The notes: generated from the letters alone by a model not told the origin. DNA of 64,000 bases from a bacterium (GCA_023382385.1 JAHDVH010000001.1:491611-555610), one strand, 5' to 3'. Numbered from the stretch's first letter, positions 34,901 through 43,275 are shown. Numbers and translations: made by a program.

Positions 34901-35395
34901 GCTTCGCACAAGTGACCCACTGCGCCTCAACGACGACCAGGATGAACCGACTGATTCCTGCTCGATCGCGACAATACGATACGCCGAATCGCCCTTCGAT
35001 TCATAGTATGTTAGTTCACGGAGGGAGCGACGGAGATAGCTCCGAAGGAGCGGGATTGGCGTATAGAAGTATTCAACATTCAACGTATCCCCGGATACAA
35101 GCGGCGTGTAAACCCAAACGAAATGGCCGGGATCAGTTATCCGATAGTCCCTGTAAGGCTCGAGAGTAAAACCGTTCTTCTTGACACGCAGTGAGTCGAC
35201 ATTGATCCATTTGTGGGGCAATTCAAAGAGCGTGTCTCTATCTGCTGGGAAGAACACCGCATGCCCGCTTCGCTGCGGAAGACTGGTCTTCACTTCGGAA
35301 GATTCTCCTGACAGGAAGGTCGCGTGCAGCAGCAATGCAAACACGAAGCCGTGCGCCGAGCGCAGCCTGAGTATTCGTGGCTCAACTAAGGCCAA
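31952..35395 (-). CDS. Giant SprA-like outer-membrane/cell-surface protein
   Basis: 1147 residues from a TTG overlapping the previous stop by ten bases; a hydrophobic signal-like segment (GFVFALLLHATFLSG) follows. The N-terminal half holds sequences seen in SprA/Sov-type T9SS proteins and their FCB relatives: VNVVA-type VDVIAALSDQNLPLQPEG, ELDKVFVTARSP, and repeated DYTIDYASGQVTFTARRLI units. The second half is long amphipathic strands with many Arg/Asp/Ser, ending HIGRVEVRATF, as for a barrel. It is about half the length of SprA (roughly 2400), so it may be a shortened relative or a different member of the same fold. Function is not known. It is tightly coupled to a propeller protein and an Omp85-like gene. 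Confidence 0.6.
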   Translation of the reverse strand: MALVEPRILRLRSAHGFVFALLLHATFLSGESSEVKTSLPQRSGHAVFFPADRDTLFELPHKWINVDSLRVKKNGFTLEPYRDYRITDPGHFVWVYTPLVSGDTLNVEYFYTPIPLLRSYLRRSLRELTYYESKGDSAYRIVAIEQESVGSSWSSLRRSGSLVRSIQIGSNRDLTFESALSLQVEGKVGNNVDVIAALSDQNLPLQPEGTTESIRELDKVFVTARSPHLEATIGDYELELAGRRYDRYTRKLSGLKLKQFSSKTEAAFSAAVSKGEFHSNSFFGVESVQGPYQLTGKSGETGIVVLAGTEQVWIDGLEVRRGENNDYTIDYASGQVTFTARRLITSDSRILVEFEYANEDYERQFLATRAALKSSKLNGGVYITYISESDDRERPLGLAFDDADIEQLRFAGDSLVYASSSSADSIGPNGGDYVRSDTLVSDTSYSIFKYIAPSLEGEPQGEWRVFFDDFGAGNGDYEAAGDSLGRTYFRWIGVNAGRYLPSRRLPLPTRAELAVVRLEQSGGSGIRATVEGAFSVADRNTYSSADDADNDGSAGSVELGYDREEISIGSYRLRNFSVSSSGRMRGRTFQDVSRSDVIEFDREWAVSTVRQANETIGEAALGFSPLKHLSLSGSGGVLSREDVMDSRRYSISGTLQPTRISRVRGTHTSISSDDSANALSTDWTRQQLDASTEVLTFKPRVRMNRERQFRTSRSLKSGFRFVDWAIGSSVPLFSSVSLDGEVGRRTDDSQNQSNEFVRASQSNVYTGDLRWQPLDLGRGVFRWIHRDKNFESGDSANVSSDAGRFELLLTPRNRAFEVNFVYDALKSRTEQQIQVFSPVQAGTGNYRLENGVYIPDDQGDFILVSRNTGEFEPSSEIRTNAVVWLKPDELKSSNPKLWQRFALETEAIVEERTRLPLTLGLLMLDPAKLRVEETIDGRFSFRQDVHFNRLSRAASFRLRLLNSASQVSRFSNGAQETIRRFGSLRARLRYHSQVRGETEVSTEIEQSRYDGVFIASRDVVRDRFSQDVLWTLSEKWEAGVTLAGSEASDENSRTQASVREVAPRIGYSRYNKGRVDAEFRWVHASSNRGIIPQEVGGGANRGENFRWSLRGTLAMSDTFSGSLNYTGRLDAGENTVHIGRVEVRATF

Positions 35396-36249
35396 TCTAG
35401 TCTGTACAGCGCTCCACTGCGGCGGTTAAGCATATATAGACGTTCAGGAGTGCTTGCCGTCATGATCAGATCACGCGAAGAGCCGGTCCCCTCAAACAAC
35501 TCCTGAATCCCTAAGCTATCGCGGACGCCCGCCGAAATGCGCCACAAGTGCTCGTCGTCAGTAACAAACACAAAACTGTCAACGGCGGTTAAGGCATTAA
35601 AATGGTTGGTCTGCGGCGCTTGTAACCACAAATTCGCCTCGTTCAGGAATTGATCACAATGGTAGATCCGACCGCCACGCTGGTCAATCCACATGACGCC
35701 ATACGCCTGTGAAAAAGACAACGCGGACATTGAATGCGCGAAATTCTGCCCGGAACGCATTCCGAGGCGCCCAGAAATCTTATAAAAAGCATCGTAACGC
35801 AACAGTTGTCCATAGTCGGATTCGTATACTATCAAGTCACCTTGCCTGGTCGTGCAGAGCAGGCGCGGTTCAAGATCCTCTTGAGACTCGCTTCTGACTT
35901 GAAGCACTCCCCGCCATTCAAGCAATCTCGAATACTCGATAATCCTCCGATTACCGGCGTCAGCAACAAAAACTTTGCCCCCGGGTGCAATGGCGAGATC
36001 TGAAGGCCAGCGAAGCTCACCACCCGAGCTGCCCTGACTGCTTTCAAAGGTGATCGCTCCATTCGAATCCAATGCGAGCAATCTATTGTGTCCGGTATCG
36101 ACAATGTAAAGAACGTCAAGCAGGCCGCTCTGTATGGCCTTCGGACTCCTGAAGGGACTCTCTTCCGGAGGCACCAATACACTCAGCGTCGCTCCGGCTT
36201 GTCCAAGCGCAGCAGTACTCGTTAGCAACAAGACAACGAGGAGTATCAC
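35386..36249 (-). CDS. Secreted NHL-type beta-propeller protein
   Basis: 287 residues. The GTG at 36249 overlaps the glgA stop (GTGA) and leads into a signal peptide (ILLVVLLLTSTAALGQAG); the in-frame ATG further upstream would lie inside glgA. The body has NHL-like blades: VLYIVDTGHNRLLALDSNG, SDLAIAPGGKVFVADAGNRRI, then DLIVYESDYGQLLRY, FVFVTDDEHLW and LYMLNRRSGALYRLDWP. It probably binds protein or polysaccharide outside the cytoplasm. Context next to the SprA-like and Omp85 genes suggests a periplasmic or surface partner for them. Confidence 0.75.
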   Translation of the reverse strand: MILLVVLLLTSTAALGQAGATLSVLVPPEESPFRSPKAIQSGLLDVLYIVDTGHNRLLALDSNGAITFESSQGSSGGELRWPSDLAIAPGGKVFVADAGNRRIIEYSRLLEWRGVLQVRSESQEDLEPRLLCTTRQGDLIVYESDYGQLLRYDAFYKISGRLGMRSGQNFAHSMSALSFSQAYGVMWIDQRGGRIYHCDQFLNEANLWLQAPQTNHFNALTAVDSFVFVTDDEHLWRISAGVRDSLGIQELFEGTGSSRDLIMTASTPERLYMLNRRSGALYRLDWP

Positions 36250-37730
36250 TCTAACACCCGATCCTGTGAAAGCACTCGACGGTACAATTCTTCGTAGACT
36301 TTTGCCGATCGTCGCCACGAGAAATCCTGTCTCATGCCGTGCCTTTGAATCGAACGCCATCTCTCCGTTCTGCGAAATGCCCCAAGTGCGCGCCGCATGG
36401 CGCTCATTAGCGCGCGCGAATCGTACTCACGAAACAAGAAACCTGTTCCGGACTTTTGATCCCGATCAGCATCCTGAACCGTATCCGCTAAACCTCCGGT
36501 TTCACGTGCCACAACCGGTGCACCATAACGCAACGCCATCATTTGGCTCAATCCACAGGGCTCAAACAAGGAAGGCATCAAGAATACGTCCACGCCGCCA
36601 TAGATCAGATGTGCAAGTGGCTCGCTATAGTCTGTGATAACGCGGACCCTTTGAGGGTAGACTGATTCAAGCATCTGCAGCTCCTGCTCAAATCGTGGAT
36701 CTCCGTTCCCCAGAACCACTAATTGAGCCGGCGAACTTATCAACTCTCCAACTGCGGGCAGTAAAACGCTAAAACCCTTTTGCTCCGAAATGCGCGTGAC
36801 CATTCCGATAAGCGGAATCCGTTGATCGTATGGCAGGCCGACTCGTTCACACAATGTACGCTTGTTAATATTACGCAGAGCGAGGGTAGTCGGAGTAAAG
36901 GTTCGCGACAGAAACTGATCTGTCTGTGGATTCCAGAGATTTGAGTCAATGCCATTCAGTATTCCGGAAAAGTGCTTTCGCCTTGCCTGAAGTACTTGCC
37001 CCAATCCAAAACTCATATGATCAATCGTTCGCAGTTCGTGTGCGTACGTTGGACTAACCGTATTTATAGCGTCTGCAAACTCAATTCCAATCTTCAGATA
37101 GCAGAAGGATCCATGCAACTCCGCACGTCCGCCCGGATAGAAATGCTCTGCACCGTGGTCAACCCACACCTGCGATCCCGCATGAAAACGACCCTGAAAA
37201 GCCATGTTGTGGATCGTCAGGACAAATCTGCTCTCATCAAAGAACTTATCGAACCTTGGAGAACGCATGAACAAGGGCAAAGGACCGGTTTGCCAATCAT
37301 GTCCGTGAACAATGTCCGGAGTCCACGCACTCTCTTTACACCACGCCAGCGCCGCAACCGACAATATTGCAAAGCGCTCGTCGTTGTCCTCATAGTCTTG
37401 CTTGATCACCGGATCGTAATAATAGCCGGGGCGGTCAAACAGCGCGTCACACTCCACAAATGCAAACCGCAGGCGTGGCTGCACTGGCTCGTCATAGGTG
37501 AAGCGCAGTGCATAAGTGTGATGGTTTAGAGACACTATGGTCGAAAGCGAGTCGTCAGACGCATTGAAGCCTCGAAGAGTCTGGTACTTGGGTGAAACAA
37601 CAACAACCTCATGTCCCAGATCGGCCAAGGCCTGTGGTAGCGAGGCACTGACATCGGCTAAACCGCCAGACTTCGAAAAAGGCGCGACTTCCGATGAGAC
37701 GTGAAGAATGCGTAGTGGAGGCTGAATCAT
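36246..37730 (-). CDS. glgA: Glycogen synthase (ADP-glucose type, GT5)
   Basis: 494 residues. The nucleotide-sugar-binding KSGGLADV is at 20-27, HGHDWQTG follows, and the C-terminal GT-B half has LIGMVTRISEQKG, PSLFEPCGLSQMMALRYGAPVVARETGGLADTV (read as separate motifs). It elongates alpha-1,4-glucan using ADP-glucose or UDP-glucose. No glgC or glgB is adjacent. The gene overlaps its upstream GGDEF neighbour and its downstream propeller neighbour by four bases each. Confidence 0.95.
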   Translation of the reverse strand: MIQPPLRILHVSSEVAPFSKSGGLADVSASLPQALADLGHEVVVVSPKYQTLRGFNASDDSLSTIVSLNHHTYALRFTYDEPVQPRLRFAFVECDALFDRPGYYYDPVIKQDYEDNDERFAILSVAALAWCKESAWTPDIVHGHDWQTGPLPLFMRSPRFDKFFDESRFVLTIHNMAFQGRFHAGSQVWVDHGAEHFYPGGRAELHGSFCYLKIGIEFADAINTVSPTYAHELRTIDHMSFGLGQVLQARRKHFSGILNGIDSNLWNPQTDQFLSRTFTPTTLALRNINKRTLCERVGLPYDQRIPLIGMVTRISEQKGFSVLLPAVGELISSPAQLVVLGNGDPRFEQELQMLESVYPQRVRVITDYSEPLAHLIYGGVDVFLMPSLFEPCGLSQMMALRYGAPVVARETGGLADTVQDADRDQKSGTGFLFREYDSRALMSAMRRALGAFRRTERWRSIQRHGMRQDFSWRRSAKVYEELYRRVLSQDRVLE

Positions 37731-39145
37731 CCTTCGAGTGACGCGAGCCTCACCAGATTGCGGCCATTACGTTTTACCCAATAGAGTGCTCGGTCAGCGC
37801 GGTCAATCATCTCTTCCGGTCCCTTGCAACCGCGACTATCTGCCACACCACACGAAACAGTAATCGCCGCGAGACGATCTCCTTCATCAGTCAACACCTC
37901 CCCTTGCGAAATTGCCTTTCTGATTTTCTCGGCGACGATTAACCCCTGTTCGGCTTTCACTTCGGGGAGGATCAACGCGAACTCCTCGCCACCGTAGCGT
38001 GCGACGACATCTATGTCACGAACCGTGCGGCGAATCTGACTCGCGACCCAGGTCAACACGCGATTTCCTGCCTGGTGACCGTAGGTGTCGTTGTAAGATT
38101 TAAACCCGTCGACGTCAATCATCAATAGCGTCAGCGTGCCGCCGTACCTAAGTGCTCTCTGAAACTCCGTTCTAAGCTGTGACAGAAAGAAGCGATGATT
38201 GAAGAGATTCGTCAGACCATCCACCATCGCCATTCTTTGAGTTCGGAGATGTTCACTCGTCTGATCAAAGATTACAGAGAATCCGTTCTGCACGACTTGT
38301 AACGCGGCATTCTCGGAATCAGTCGGGACAACCTCGCGAGCGAATAACAGCTTTAGCACTCCGTGCCGTCTGTTCTTAACTACGAGTGGGAAAATCACAC
38401 CGCAGCAGAGTCCAGTGTTTCCTCCCGGAGGCGGCAAAAGCAGACGTTGGTCGTCCAATCTGTGCAGGAAGTGCGGCAATGGTTTACTCAGCAGTCGAGC
38501 TTCAAACTCCGAGGTCAGTGGCACCGGCCAATGAAAGTCGGAACGAGTCGCTGAAATCCATGACCAGCCGTCTGGCCGGTCTGCCCAGAAGTTCCCGGGA
38601 CTCAGTGGAGCAATTTCAAGATAATCCGGTGAGAAGAGTTGTCTCAGTCTCACTTCAATCGCATCAAAGAAGTCGGCGCCTTCTCGATCAAAGCGTGAAT
38701 CGCTCTGCACAGATTCCAATGCTCTGCTCTTACAGGAAATATCCCACGACTTCCAATACGCCTCAAGAATGGCACTGATTGCACCAAACGTTTTGACCGA
38801 CACGCCGCCGATTCCGTCCGAGTTGCGTGCTATCCAGTTGGCAATCCGGTCACTCTTCGAGAAACCGACAGTGAACCGCTCACCTTCAATTGTGAATAGC
38901 GATGGACTGATTGGTTCCGCCTCGATCAGCACAGAAAGTCCTTCATCCCGAAGATAGTGCGCTCTCACACTTGCATGTCCCGAAATTGCAGAACTCGTGA
39001 CAATCCCTGCCTGCTCGAAAACTCTCTCGAGCGTCTGCAGTTCCGCACCAGAAAGCCGAACGATTCGCAGCTCCGAATAGAGCCCGTCTTCTCTCAGTGT
39101 TGCGAAAACTGACTTCATGCGCACTCCATCGTCTCGCTCATTCAT
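37727..39145 (-). CDS. Diguanylate cyclase with divergent N-terminal GAF-like sensor
   Basis: 472 residues. The C-terminal GGDEF domain has the active-site GGEEF at 385-389 and an RxxD inhibitory site at 376-379 (RDID), exactly five residues upstream, so product inhibition by c-di-GMP is likely. DVDGFKSYNDTYGH with its metal-binding Asp is intact. Residues 1-300 have no clear domain except a GAF-like part about 160-295; no transmembrane segment is seen, so the enzyme is cytoplasmic. It lies between hutI and glgA and overlaps glgA by four bases. Confidence 0.93.
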   Translation of the reverse strand: MNERDDGVRMKSVFATLREDGLYSELRIVRLSGAELQTLERVFEQAGIVTSSAISGHASVRAHYLRDEGLSVLIEAEPISPSLFTIEGERFTVGFSKSDRIANWIARNSDGIGGVSVKTFGAISAILEAYWKSWDISCKSRALESVQSDSRFDREGADFFDAIEVRLRQLFSPDYLEIAPLSPGNFWADRPDGWSWISATRSDFHWPVPLTSEFEARLLSKPLPHFLHRLDDQRLLLPPPGGNTGLCCGVIFPLVVKNRRHGVLKLLFAREVVPTDSENAALQVVQNGFSVIFDQTSEHLRTQRMAMVDGLTNLFNHRFFLSQLRTEFQRALRYGGTLTLLMIDVDGFKSYNDTYGHQAGNRVLTWVASQIRRTVRDIDVVARYGGEEFALILPEVKAEQGLIVAEKIRKAISQGEVLTDEGDRLAAITVSCGVADSRGCKGPEEMIDRADRALYWVKRNGRNLVRLASLEG

Positions 39146-39150
39146 TGATC

Positions 39151-40416
39151 TCAGTATCTGCGTACGACAGCTTGAGTTTCATAAACTTGTTCACCGCCGA
39201 TCCACACTTCGTCTGCGCCAGCCTGACCAAAGAAGTAGGCTATTGACAACGCGTCAGGCATGTTCCAGAGGGAGAAATCAGCGGCTTTGCCCTGCTCGAT
39301 TGAGCCTGTGTTTTCTTCGCGTCCAAGCACTCTAGCGGCATCCAGTGTCACTGCCCACAGTAACTCGTTGCTGCTCATTTTCCCGTATATCGCGGCAGTC
39401 GTCATGCAGAAAGGAATCGACTCTGTCATTGAAGTGCCGGGATTCATATCGGTTGCCAAGGCGACCCGCATTCCGCTGTCAATCATCTTACGCAACGGCG
39501 GGTAGGGGATCGTCCCAAGGAAGTAGACGCAAGCCGGAAGCCCGACTCCGATCACGTCTGCATCGCGCAAGGCACTGATTTCTTCGTCGCTCAAGTACTC
39601 GAGATGGTCTGCGCTTCTTACTCTTAGTTCTGCTGCGAGCAGCGCACCGCCGGAATGCCCAAATTGATTGGCGTGAATTCTCGCGGACAATCCGGATTCC
39701 TGTCCCGCGATCAGTACGCGTCTTGACTCGTCTACTGTGAACGCGCCCTGTTCGCAGAAAACGTCAACGCAGTCTGCCAAACTGCGCGCCGCCACTTCGG
39801 GAATCATTTCTTCCGTCACACATCGCACATACTCTTCGCGTCTGTCCTGCCAACTTGCCGGAACCGCATGTATCAGAAGCGTCTTATTCATGTGCTGAGG
39901 ATTGATTTTCTCTATCTCTCTGAGCGCAATCAGCAACTTCTCTTCACCTTCCCACGTGAGGCCATATCCGGACTTGCATTCAATGGTAGTCACTCCGCAC
40001 TCGAGTGATCGCTGTAATCGAGGCAACGACTCACGAACAATCTGATCCACCCGTGCCTTCGCAATCTTCTCTGCGGAAGCGTGGATACCTCCTCCCGCCG
40101 CGGCGATATCCAAATAGCTTGCTCCTTGGTTCCGTAGGTAAAACTCCGACGCGCGATTTCCCATGAATACGGGATGCGTGTGGCAGTCAATGAACCCAGG
40201 CACCATGAGTTTTCCTCCCGCCGAGACACGCTCGATAGAGGCGGGAACTGACTTCTCCAAGTCTCGAGTCTTCCCGATCTGCTTGAACTTCCCATCTTCA
40301 ATCCAAACGGCCGCGTCGGCTAACTCAAACAGCGGACGTGCAGCATCATTCCGATCCACACCTAACGGCGTCACAAGCCTGCCGACACTGTGCAAAAGCA
40401 GAGAATCCAAGGTCAC
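39151..40416 (-). CDS. hutI: Imidazolonepropionase
   Basis: 421 residues; hydrolyses imidazolone-5-propionate to N-formimino-glutamate in histidine breakdown. Amidohydrolase metal ligands are visible in GFIDCHTHPVFMG (HxH), RIHANQFGHSGG (His) and ALATDMNPGTS (Asp). ECKSGYGL is the family-specific loop. It is separated from hutU by an enoyl-CoA hydratase gene, whose stop it overlaps by four bases. hutH and a formiminotransferase are not in this window. Confidence 0.96.
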   Translation of the reverse strand: MTLDSLLLHSVGRLVTPLGVDRNDAARPLFELADAAVWIEDGKFKQIGKTRDLEKSVPASIERVSAGGKLMVPGFIDCHTHPVFMGNRASEFYLRNQGASYLDIAAAGGGIHASAEKIAKARVDQIVRESLPRLQRSLECGVTTIECKSGYGLTWEGEEKLLIALREIEKINPQHMNKTLLIHAVPASWQDRREEYVRCVTEEMIPEVAARSLADCVDVFCEQGAFTVDESRRVLIAGQESGLSARIHANQFGHSGGALLAAELRVRSADHLEYLSDEEISALRDADVIGVGLPACVYFLGTIPYPPLRKMIDSGMRVALATDMNPGTSMTESIPFCMTTAAIYGKMSSNELLWAVTLDAARVLGREENTGSIEQGKAADFSLWNMPDALSIAYFFGQAGADEVWIGGEQVYETQAVVRRY

Positions 40417-41192
40417 TGCCCCTTGAAGTTTGCTTCACGTTTCTCCAGAAAGGCAGACGTGCCTTCATTCTTGTCGTACGTGCCGCAGCACTGTGCGAAT
40501 AGCTTCTCTTCCACTTTCAGGCCGTCTGCAAGCCGAAGTCCCGCGCCCTGATAGACTGCTTCCAGTATCGCCTTTCGTGCAAGTGGCGCAGCAGTCGCTA
40601 ATTGGGCCGCAAGCTCCTTTGCGCGCGGGAGTGTTTGCTCCGGTGCGGTGACTTCGTTGGCAAGTCCCCATTGCAGCGCCGTGTTTGCGTCAATCATTCG
40701 TCCCGAAAGCAGCAAGTCAAGAGCGCGACCGGTGCCGACAAGCCGCGCGAGCCGTTGGGTCCCGCCGTATCCCGGAATGATGCCAAGCTTAATCTCCGGC
40801 TGACCGAACTTCGCCTTTTCCGATGCGATGCGCAGATGACATGCCATCGCTAACTCGCAGCCTCCGCCAAGTGCAAATCCCCCCACTGCGGCGATTACCG
40901 TTATCGGCAGTGCTTCTATGCGCGAAAACAGCCGATTGCCTCGCTCAGTGAAGGTAAGGCCGGTTTTCTCGTTTAATTCATGGATTTCGGAGATGTCGGC
41001 TCCTGCGACAAAACTCTTCTCCCCCGCGCCGGTCATCACAATTGCGCGGACGCTGTCGCCCAGTTCATTATTCAGGCACGCCTCAATGTCATTGAGCGTC
41101 GCACCATTGAGTGCATTGAGTGCCTTCGGTCGATTGATCGTGAGAATGCCGACATTGCCTTCGACTTCCCACAGGATGTTTTCGTAAGTCAT
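40413..41192 (-). CDS. Enoyl-CoA hydratase/isomerase family protein (crotonase)
   Basis: 259 residues. The oxyanion hole is in FVAGADISEI and FALGGGCELAMAC, and both catalytic Glu of true hydratases are present (GGGCELA and GQPEIKLG). IPGYGGTQRL is also typical. It adds water to 2-enoyl-CoA in fatty-acid or amino-acid breakdown. It sits between hutU (two bases apart) and hutI (four-base overlap), though histidine breakdown needs no CoA hydratase, so the link is probably co-regulation. Confidence 0.94.
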   Translation of the reverse strand: MTYENILWEVEGNVGILTINRPKALNALNGATLNDIEACLNNELGDSVRAIVMTGAGEKSFVAGADISEIHELNEKTGLTFTERGNRLFSRIEALPITVIAAVGGFALGGGCELAMACHLRIASEKAKFGQPEIKLGIIPGYGGTQRLARLVGTGRALDLLLSGRMIDANTALQWGLANEVTAPEQTLPRAKELAAQLATAAPLARKAILEAVYQGAGLRLADGLKVEEKLFAQCCGTYDKNEGTSAFLEKREANFKGQ

Positions 41193-41194
41193 AA

Positions 41195-42847
41195 TTAGAA
41201 GTTAAGACCCGGTATATGGACGTTCTTAGATTTCGCGGTCAGTGTCGCCAACTCGTAACCCGCGTCATGGTGGCGGAAGACTCCCATCGCGGGATCGTTG
41301 GTCAACACCCGCTGTATTCGCGCGGCGGCCTCAGGTGTTCCATCAGCCACTATGACCTGTCCGGCATGTTGCGATGCACCGATTCCCACTCCGCCGCCGT
41401 GATGAAAACTCACCCATGTTGCTCCACTCGCCGTATTGACAAGTGCATTGAGCAGCGGCCAATCGGAAATTGCATCGGAACCGTCAAGCATCGCTTCGGT
41501 TTCACGATTGGGTGATGCGACAGAACCGCAATCGAGGTGATCGCGACCGATGACAATCGGAGCCGTGACCGCCCCTGAACACACCAGTTCGTTCATCGCG
41601 AGGCCCAGTTTCGCGCGGTCACCTTGCCCCAGCCAGCAGATTCGAGCTGGCAGACCTTGAAACGGAATCTTTGGCGTGGCGTGTTTGATCCATCGTTGCA
41701 GACCTGCATCGTCAGGGAACAACTCAAGAGCCTTGCGATCAATCGTGTAGATGTCTTCCGGATCGCCCGATAGCGCAGCCCAGCGGAACGGCCCTTTTCC
41801 TTCGCAGAACAGCGGACGAACGTATGCGGGGACAAATCCGGGATACGCGAAGGCTTCGGCATAGCCAGCCTTGAGCGCCTGTCCGCGCAAATTGTTCCCG
41901 TAGTCGAACGCAATCACACCGCGATCCTGCATCTCTTTCATGGCGCGACAATGTACTGCCATCGAGTGCATCGAACGCCGGATATAGTCCTTCGGGTCGC
42001 TCTTGCGCAAGCTTAAAGCATCTGAAAATGAAATGCCGTGCGGGATGTAACCATTAAGCTCGTCGTGAGCCGACGTTTGATCCGTCACGATGTGCGGCAA
42101 GTTGTCTCGCCGCAGAAGCTCCGGAAGAACGTCTGCGCAGTTGCCGAGTAGTCCGGCCGACAAAGCCTCTTCATATTGCGCGGCATTGGTCACAAGCTCC
42201 AGCGCTTCATCCAAAGAGTCTGTGGATCGATCGCAATAGCCGATTTCGACTCTCCGCTTCAAACGCGCAGGATCCGCTTCCACGCACAGCACCGCCCCGC
42301 CATTCAGCGTCACAGCAAGCGGCTGCGCGCCGCCCATACCACCCAGACCGCCGGTAAGCGTCCACGTCCCCGCGAGTGTGCCATGAAAGTGCTGCCGAGC
42401 CGCAGCAGCAAATGTCTCGTAGGTGCCCTGCAAGATCCCTTGCGTGCCGATGTAAATCCACGAACCTGCCGTCATCTGACCGTACATGATCAGACCTTTC
42501 GCCTCGAGTTCGTGGAAATACTCCCACGTTGCCCATTGCGGCACCAGATTCGAATTCGCGATCAAGACGCGCGGCGCATCGGCATGTGTCTTGACAACCC
42601 CGACGGGCTTGCCGGATTGCACCAGTAGAGTTTCGTCAGCTTCGAGCTTGGTCAACGCGTCAAGAATGAGCCGCAGGGCTTCGTGATTCCGCGCAGCCTT
42701 CCCCGTTCCGCCGTAGACAATAAGCTGCTCACGATCTTCTGCCACTGCTGGATCAAGGTTGTTCAGAAGCATGCGATAGGCAGCCTCTTGTAGCCAGCCC
42801 TTACAGGTCAGTTTCGTCCCAATTGGAGTTCTTGGTATCTCAAACAT
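41195..42847 (-). CDS. hutU: Urocanate hydratase
   Basis: 550 residues; converts urocanate to imidazolone propionate using tightly bound NAD as electrophile. The NAD loop [12 protein letters not shown] is intact, and the conserved Cys region near 410 ([12 protein letters not shown]) and [14 protein letters not shown] are present. It is the first gene of a run of overlapping minus-strand genes. A promoter and a palindrome lie upstream. No Shine-Dalgarno is seen before the ATG. Confidence 0.97.
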   Translation of the reverse strand: MFEIPRTPIGTKLTCKGWLQEAAYRMLLNNLDPAVAEDREQLIVYGGTGKAARNHEALRLILDALTKLEADETLLVQSGKPVGVVKTHADAPRVLIANSNLVPQWATWEYFHELEAKGLIMYGQMTAGSWIYIGTQGILQGTYETFAAAARQHFHGTLAGTWTLTGGLGGMGGAQPLAVTLNGGAVLCVEADPARLKRRVEIGYCDRSTDSLDEALELVTNAAQYEEALSAGLLGNCADVLPELLRRDNLPHIVTDQTSAHDELNGYIPHGISFSDALSLRKSDPKDYIRRSMHSMAVHCRAMKEMQDRGVIAFDYGNNLRGQALKAGYAEAFAYPGFVPAYVRPLFCEGKGPFRWAALSGDPEDIYTIDRKALELFPDDAGLQRWIKHATPKIPFQGLPARICWLGQGDRAKLGLAMNELVCSGAVTAPIVIGRDHLDCGSVASPNRETEAMLDGSDAISDWPLLNALVNTASGATWVSFHHGGGVGIGASQHAGQVIVADGTPEAAARIQRVLTNDPAMGVFRHHDAGYELATLTAKSKNVHIPGLNF

Positions 42848-42881
42848 AAGATAATTCTTTACTTAAGCATAACGTGAATTT

Positions 42882-42899
42882 GTCGAAACAGCTTTCGAC
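42882..42899. promoter_or_regulatory. Candidate operator: perfect inverted repeat at the hutU promoter
   Basis: GTCGAAA-CAGC-TTTCGAC, seven-base arms (42882-42888 and 42893-42899). It starts within a few bases of the predicted transcription start, the classic place for a repressor. It lies inside a wider inverted repeat, TTCTTTACT (42855-42863) and AGTAAAGAA (42901-42909). The binding protein is unknown. Confidence 0.55.
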
Positions 42900-42907
42900 C
42901 AGTAAAG

Positions 42908-42936
42908 AATATATGCAGTAAATCTACAAAAAACAA
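42908..42936 (-). promoter_or_regulatory. Candidate promoter of the hutU-led operon
   Basis: TTGTTT (42936-42931), 17-bp spacer, TATATT (42913-42908) on the minus strand, giving a start near 42901 and a leader of about 55 bases. Confidence 0.6.
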
Positions 42937-43094
42937 CCTTTGTATAAGGCCGCTCGCACTTGGCTGATCCCCCCGAACCGAACTTGCACTAAACACGCTC
43001 GCGTGCCACTGCAAAGCCTCTTGAATTTCATCCCTTTTTGCAGAATTTCAGTTTGAACAAATGTTTATAATTACACAAAAAAGGCACAGATTCC
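42937..43094. other. AT-rich intergenic stretch with no gene seen
   Basis: Part of the 453-base gap between hutU and the dksA-like gene, the longest non-coding stretch in the window. It is clearly richer in A and T than its surroundings. No tRNA, coding sequence or clear hairpin was found here; the rest of the gap holds the hut promoter and operator, an orphan plus-strand promoter and a terminator. Confidence 0.6.
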
Positions 43095-43123
43095 TTGACT
43101 TTTCGTATTCTTAGTATTATATT
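43095..43123 (+). promoter_or_regulatory. Orphan consensus-like promoter on the plus strand
   Basis: TTGACT (43095-43100), 17-bp spacer, TATATT (43118-43123), followed by AACG exactly as at the rplU promoter. No plus-strand gene lies downstream: transcription from about 43130 would run 170 bases and then into the antisense of the dksA-like gene. A 17-codon ORF (43147-43200) and a 12-base palindrome, GCTTCATGAAGC (43192-43203), lie in its path. Confidence 0.6.
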
Positions 43124-43245
43124 AACGCCATTGATTTGAATCTTGAATGACATTAAGAACAATCCTTTTCTCTGCCATGTCCCTGACTAAAGCTTCATGA
43201 AGCCTACTATCCCCACAACCGAACCCGATTCTGAGTATCCGGAAG

Positions 43246-43275
43246 TCAACAAAAACGGCGGGCACAGGCCCGCCG
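43246..43275 (-). terminator. Intrinsic terminator after the dksA-like gene
   Basis: Eight-bp stem CGGCGGGC/GCCCGCCG (43256-43263 with 43268-43275), 4-base loop, then TTTTTGTTGAC on the minus strand, 26 bases after the stop. Confidence 0.88.

Noticed and set aside
31952-35395. Large gene beside an Omp85/TamA-like gene read as TamB
   Set aside because: No AsmA-like N terminus or TamB C-terminal domain is seen; the motifs and barrel-like ending fit a SprA-like surface protein better.
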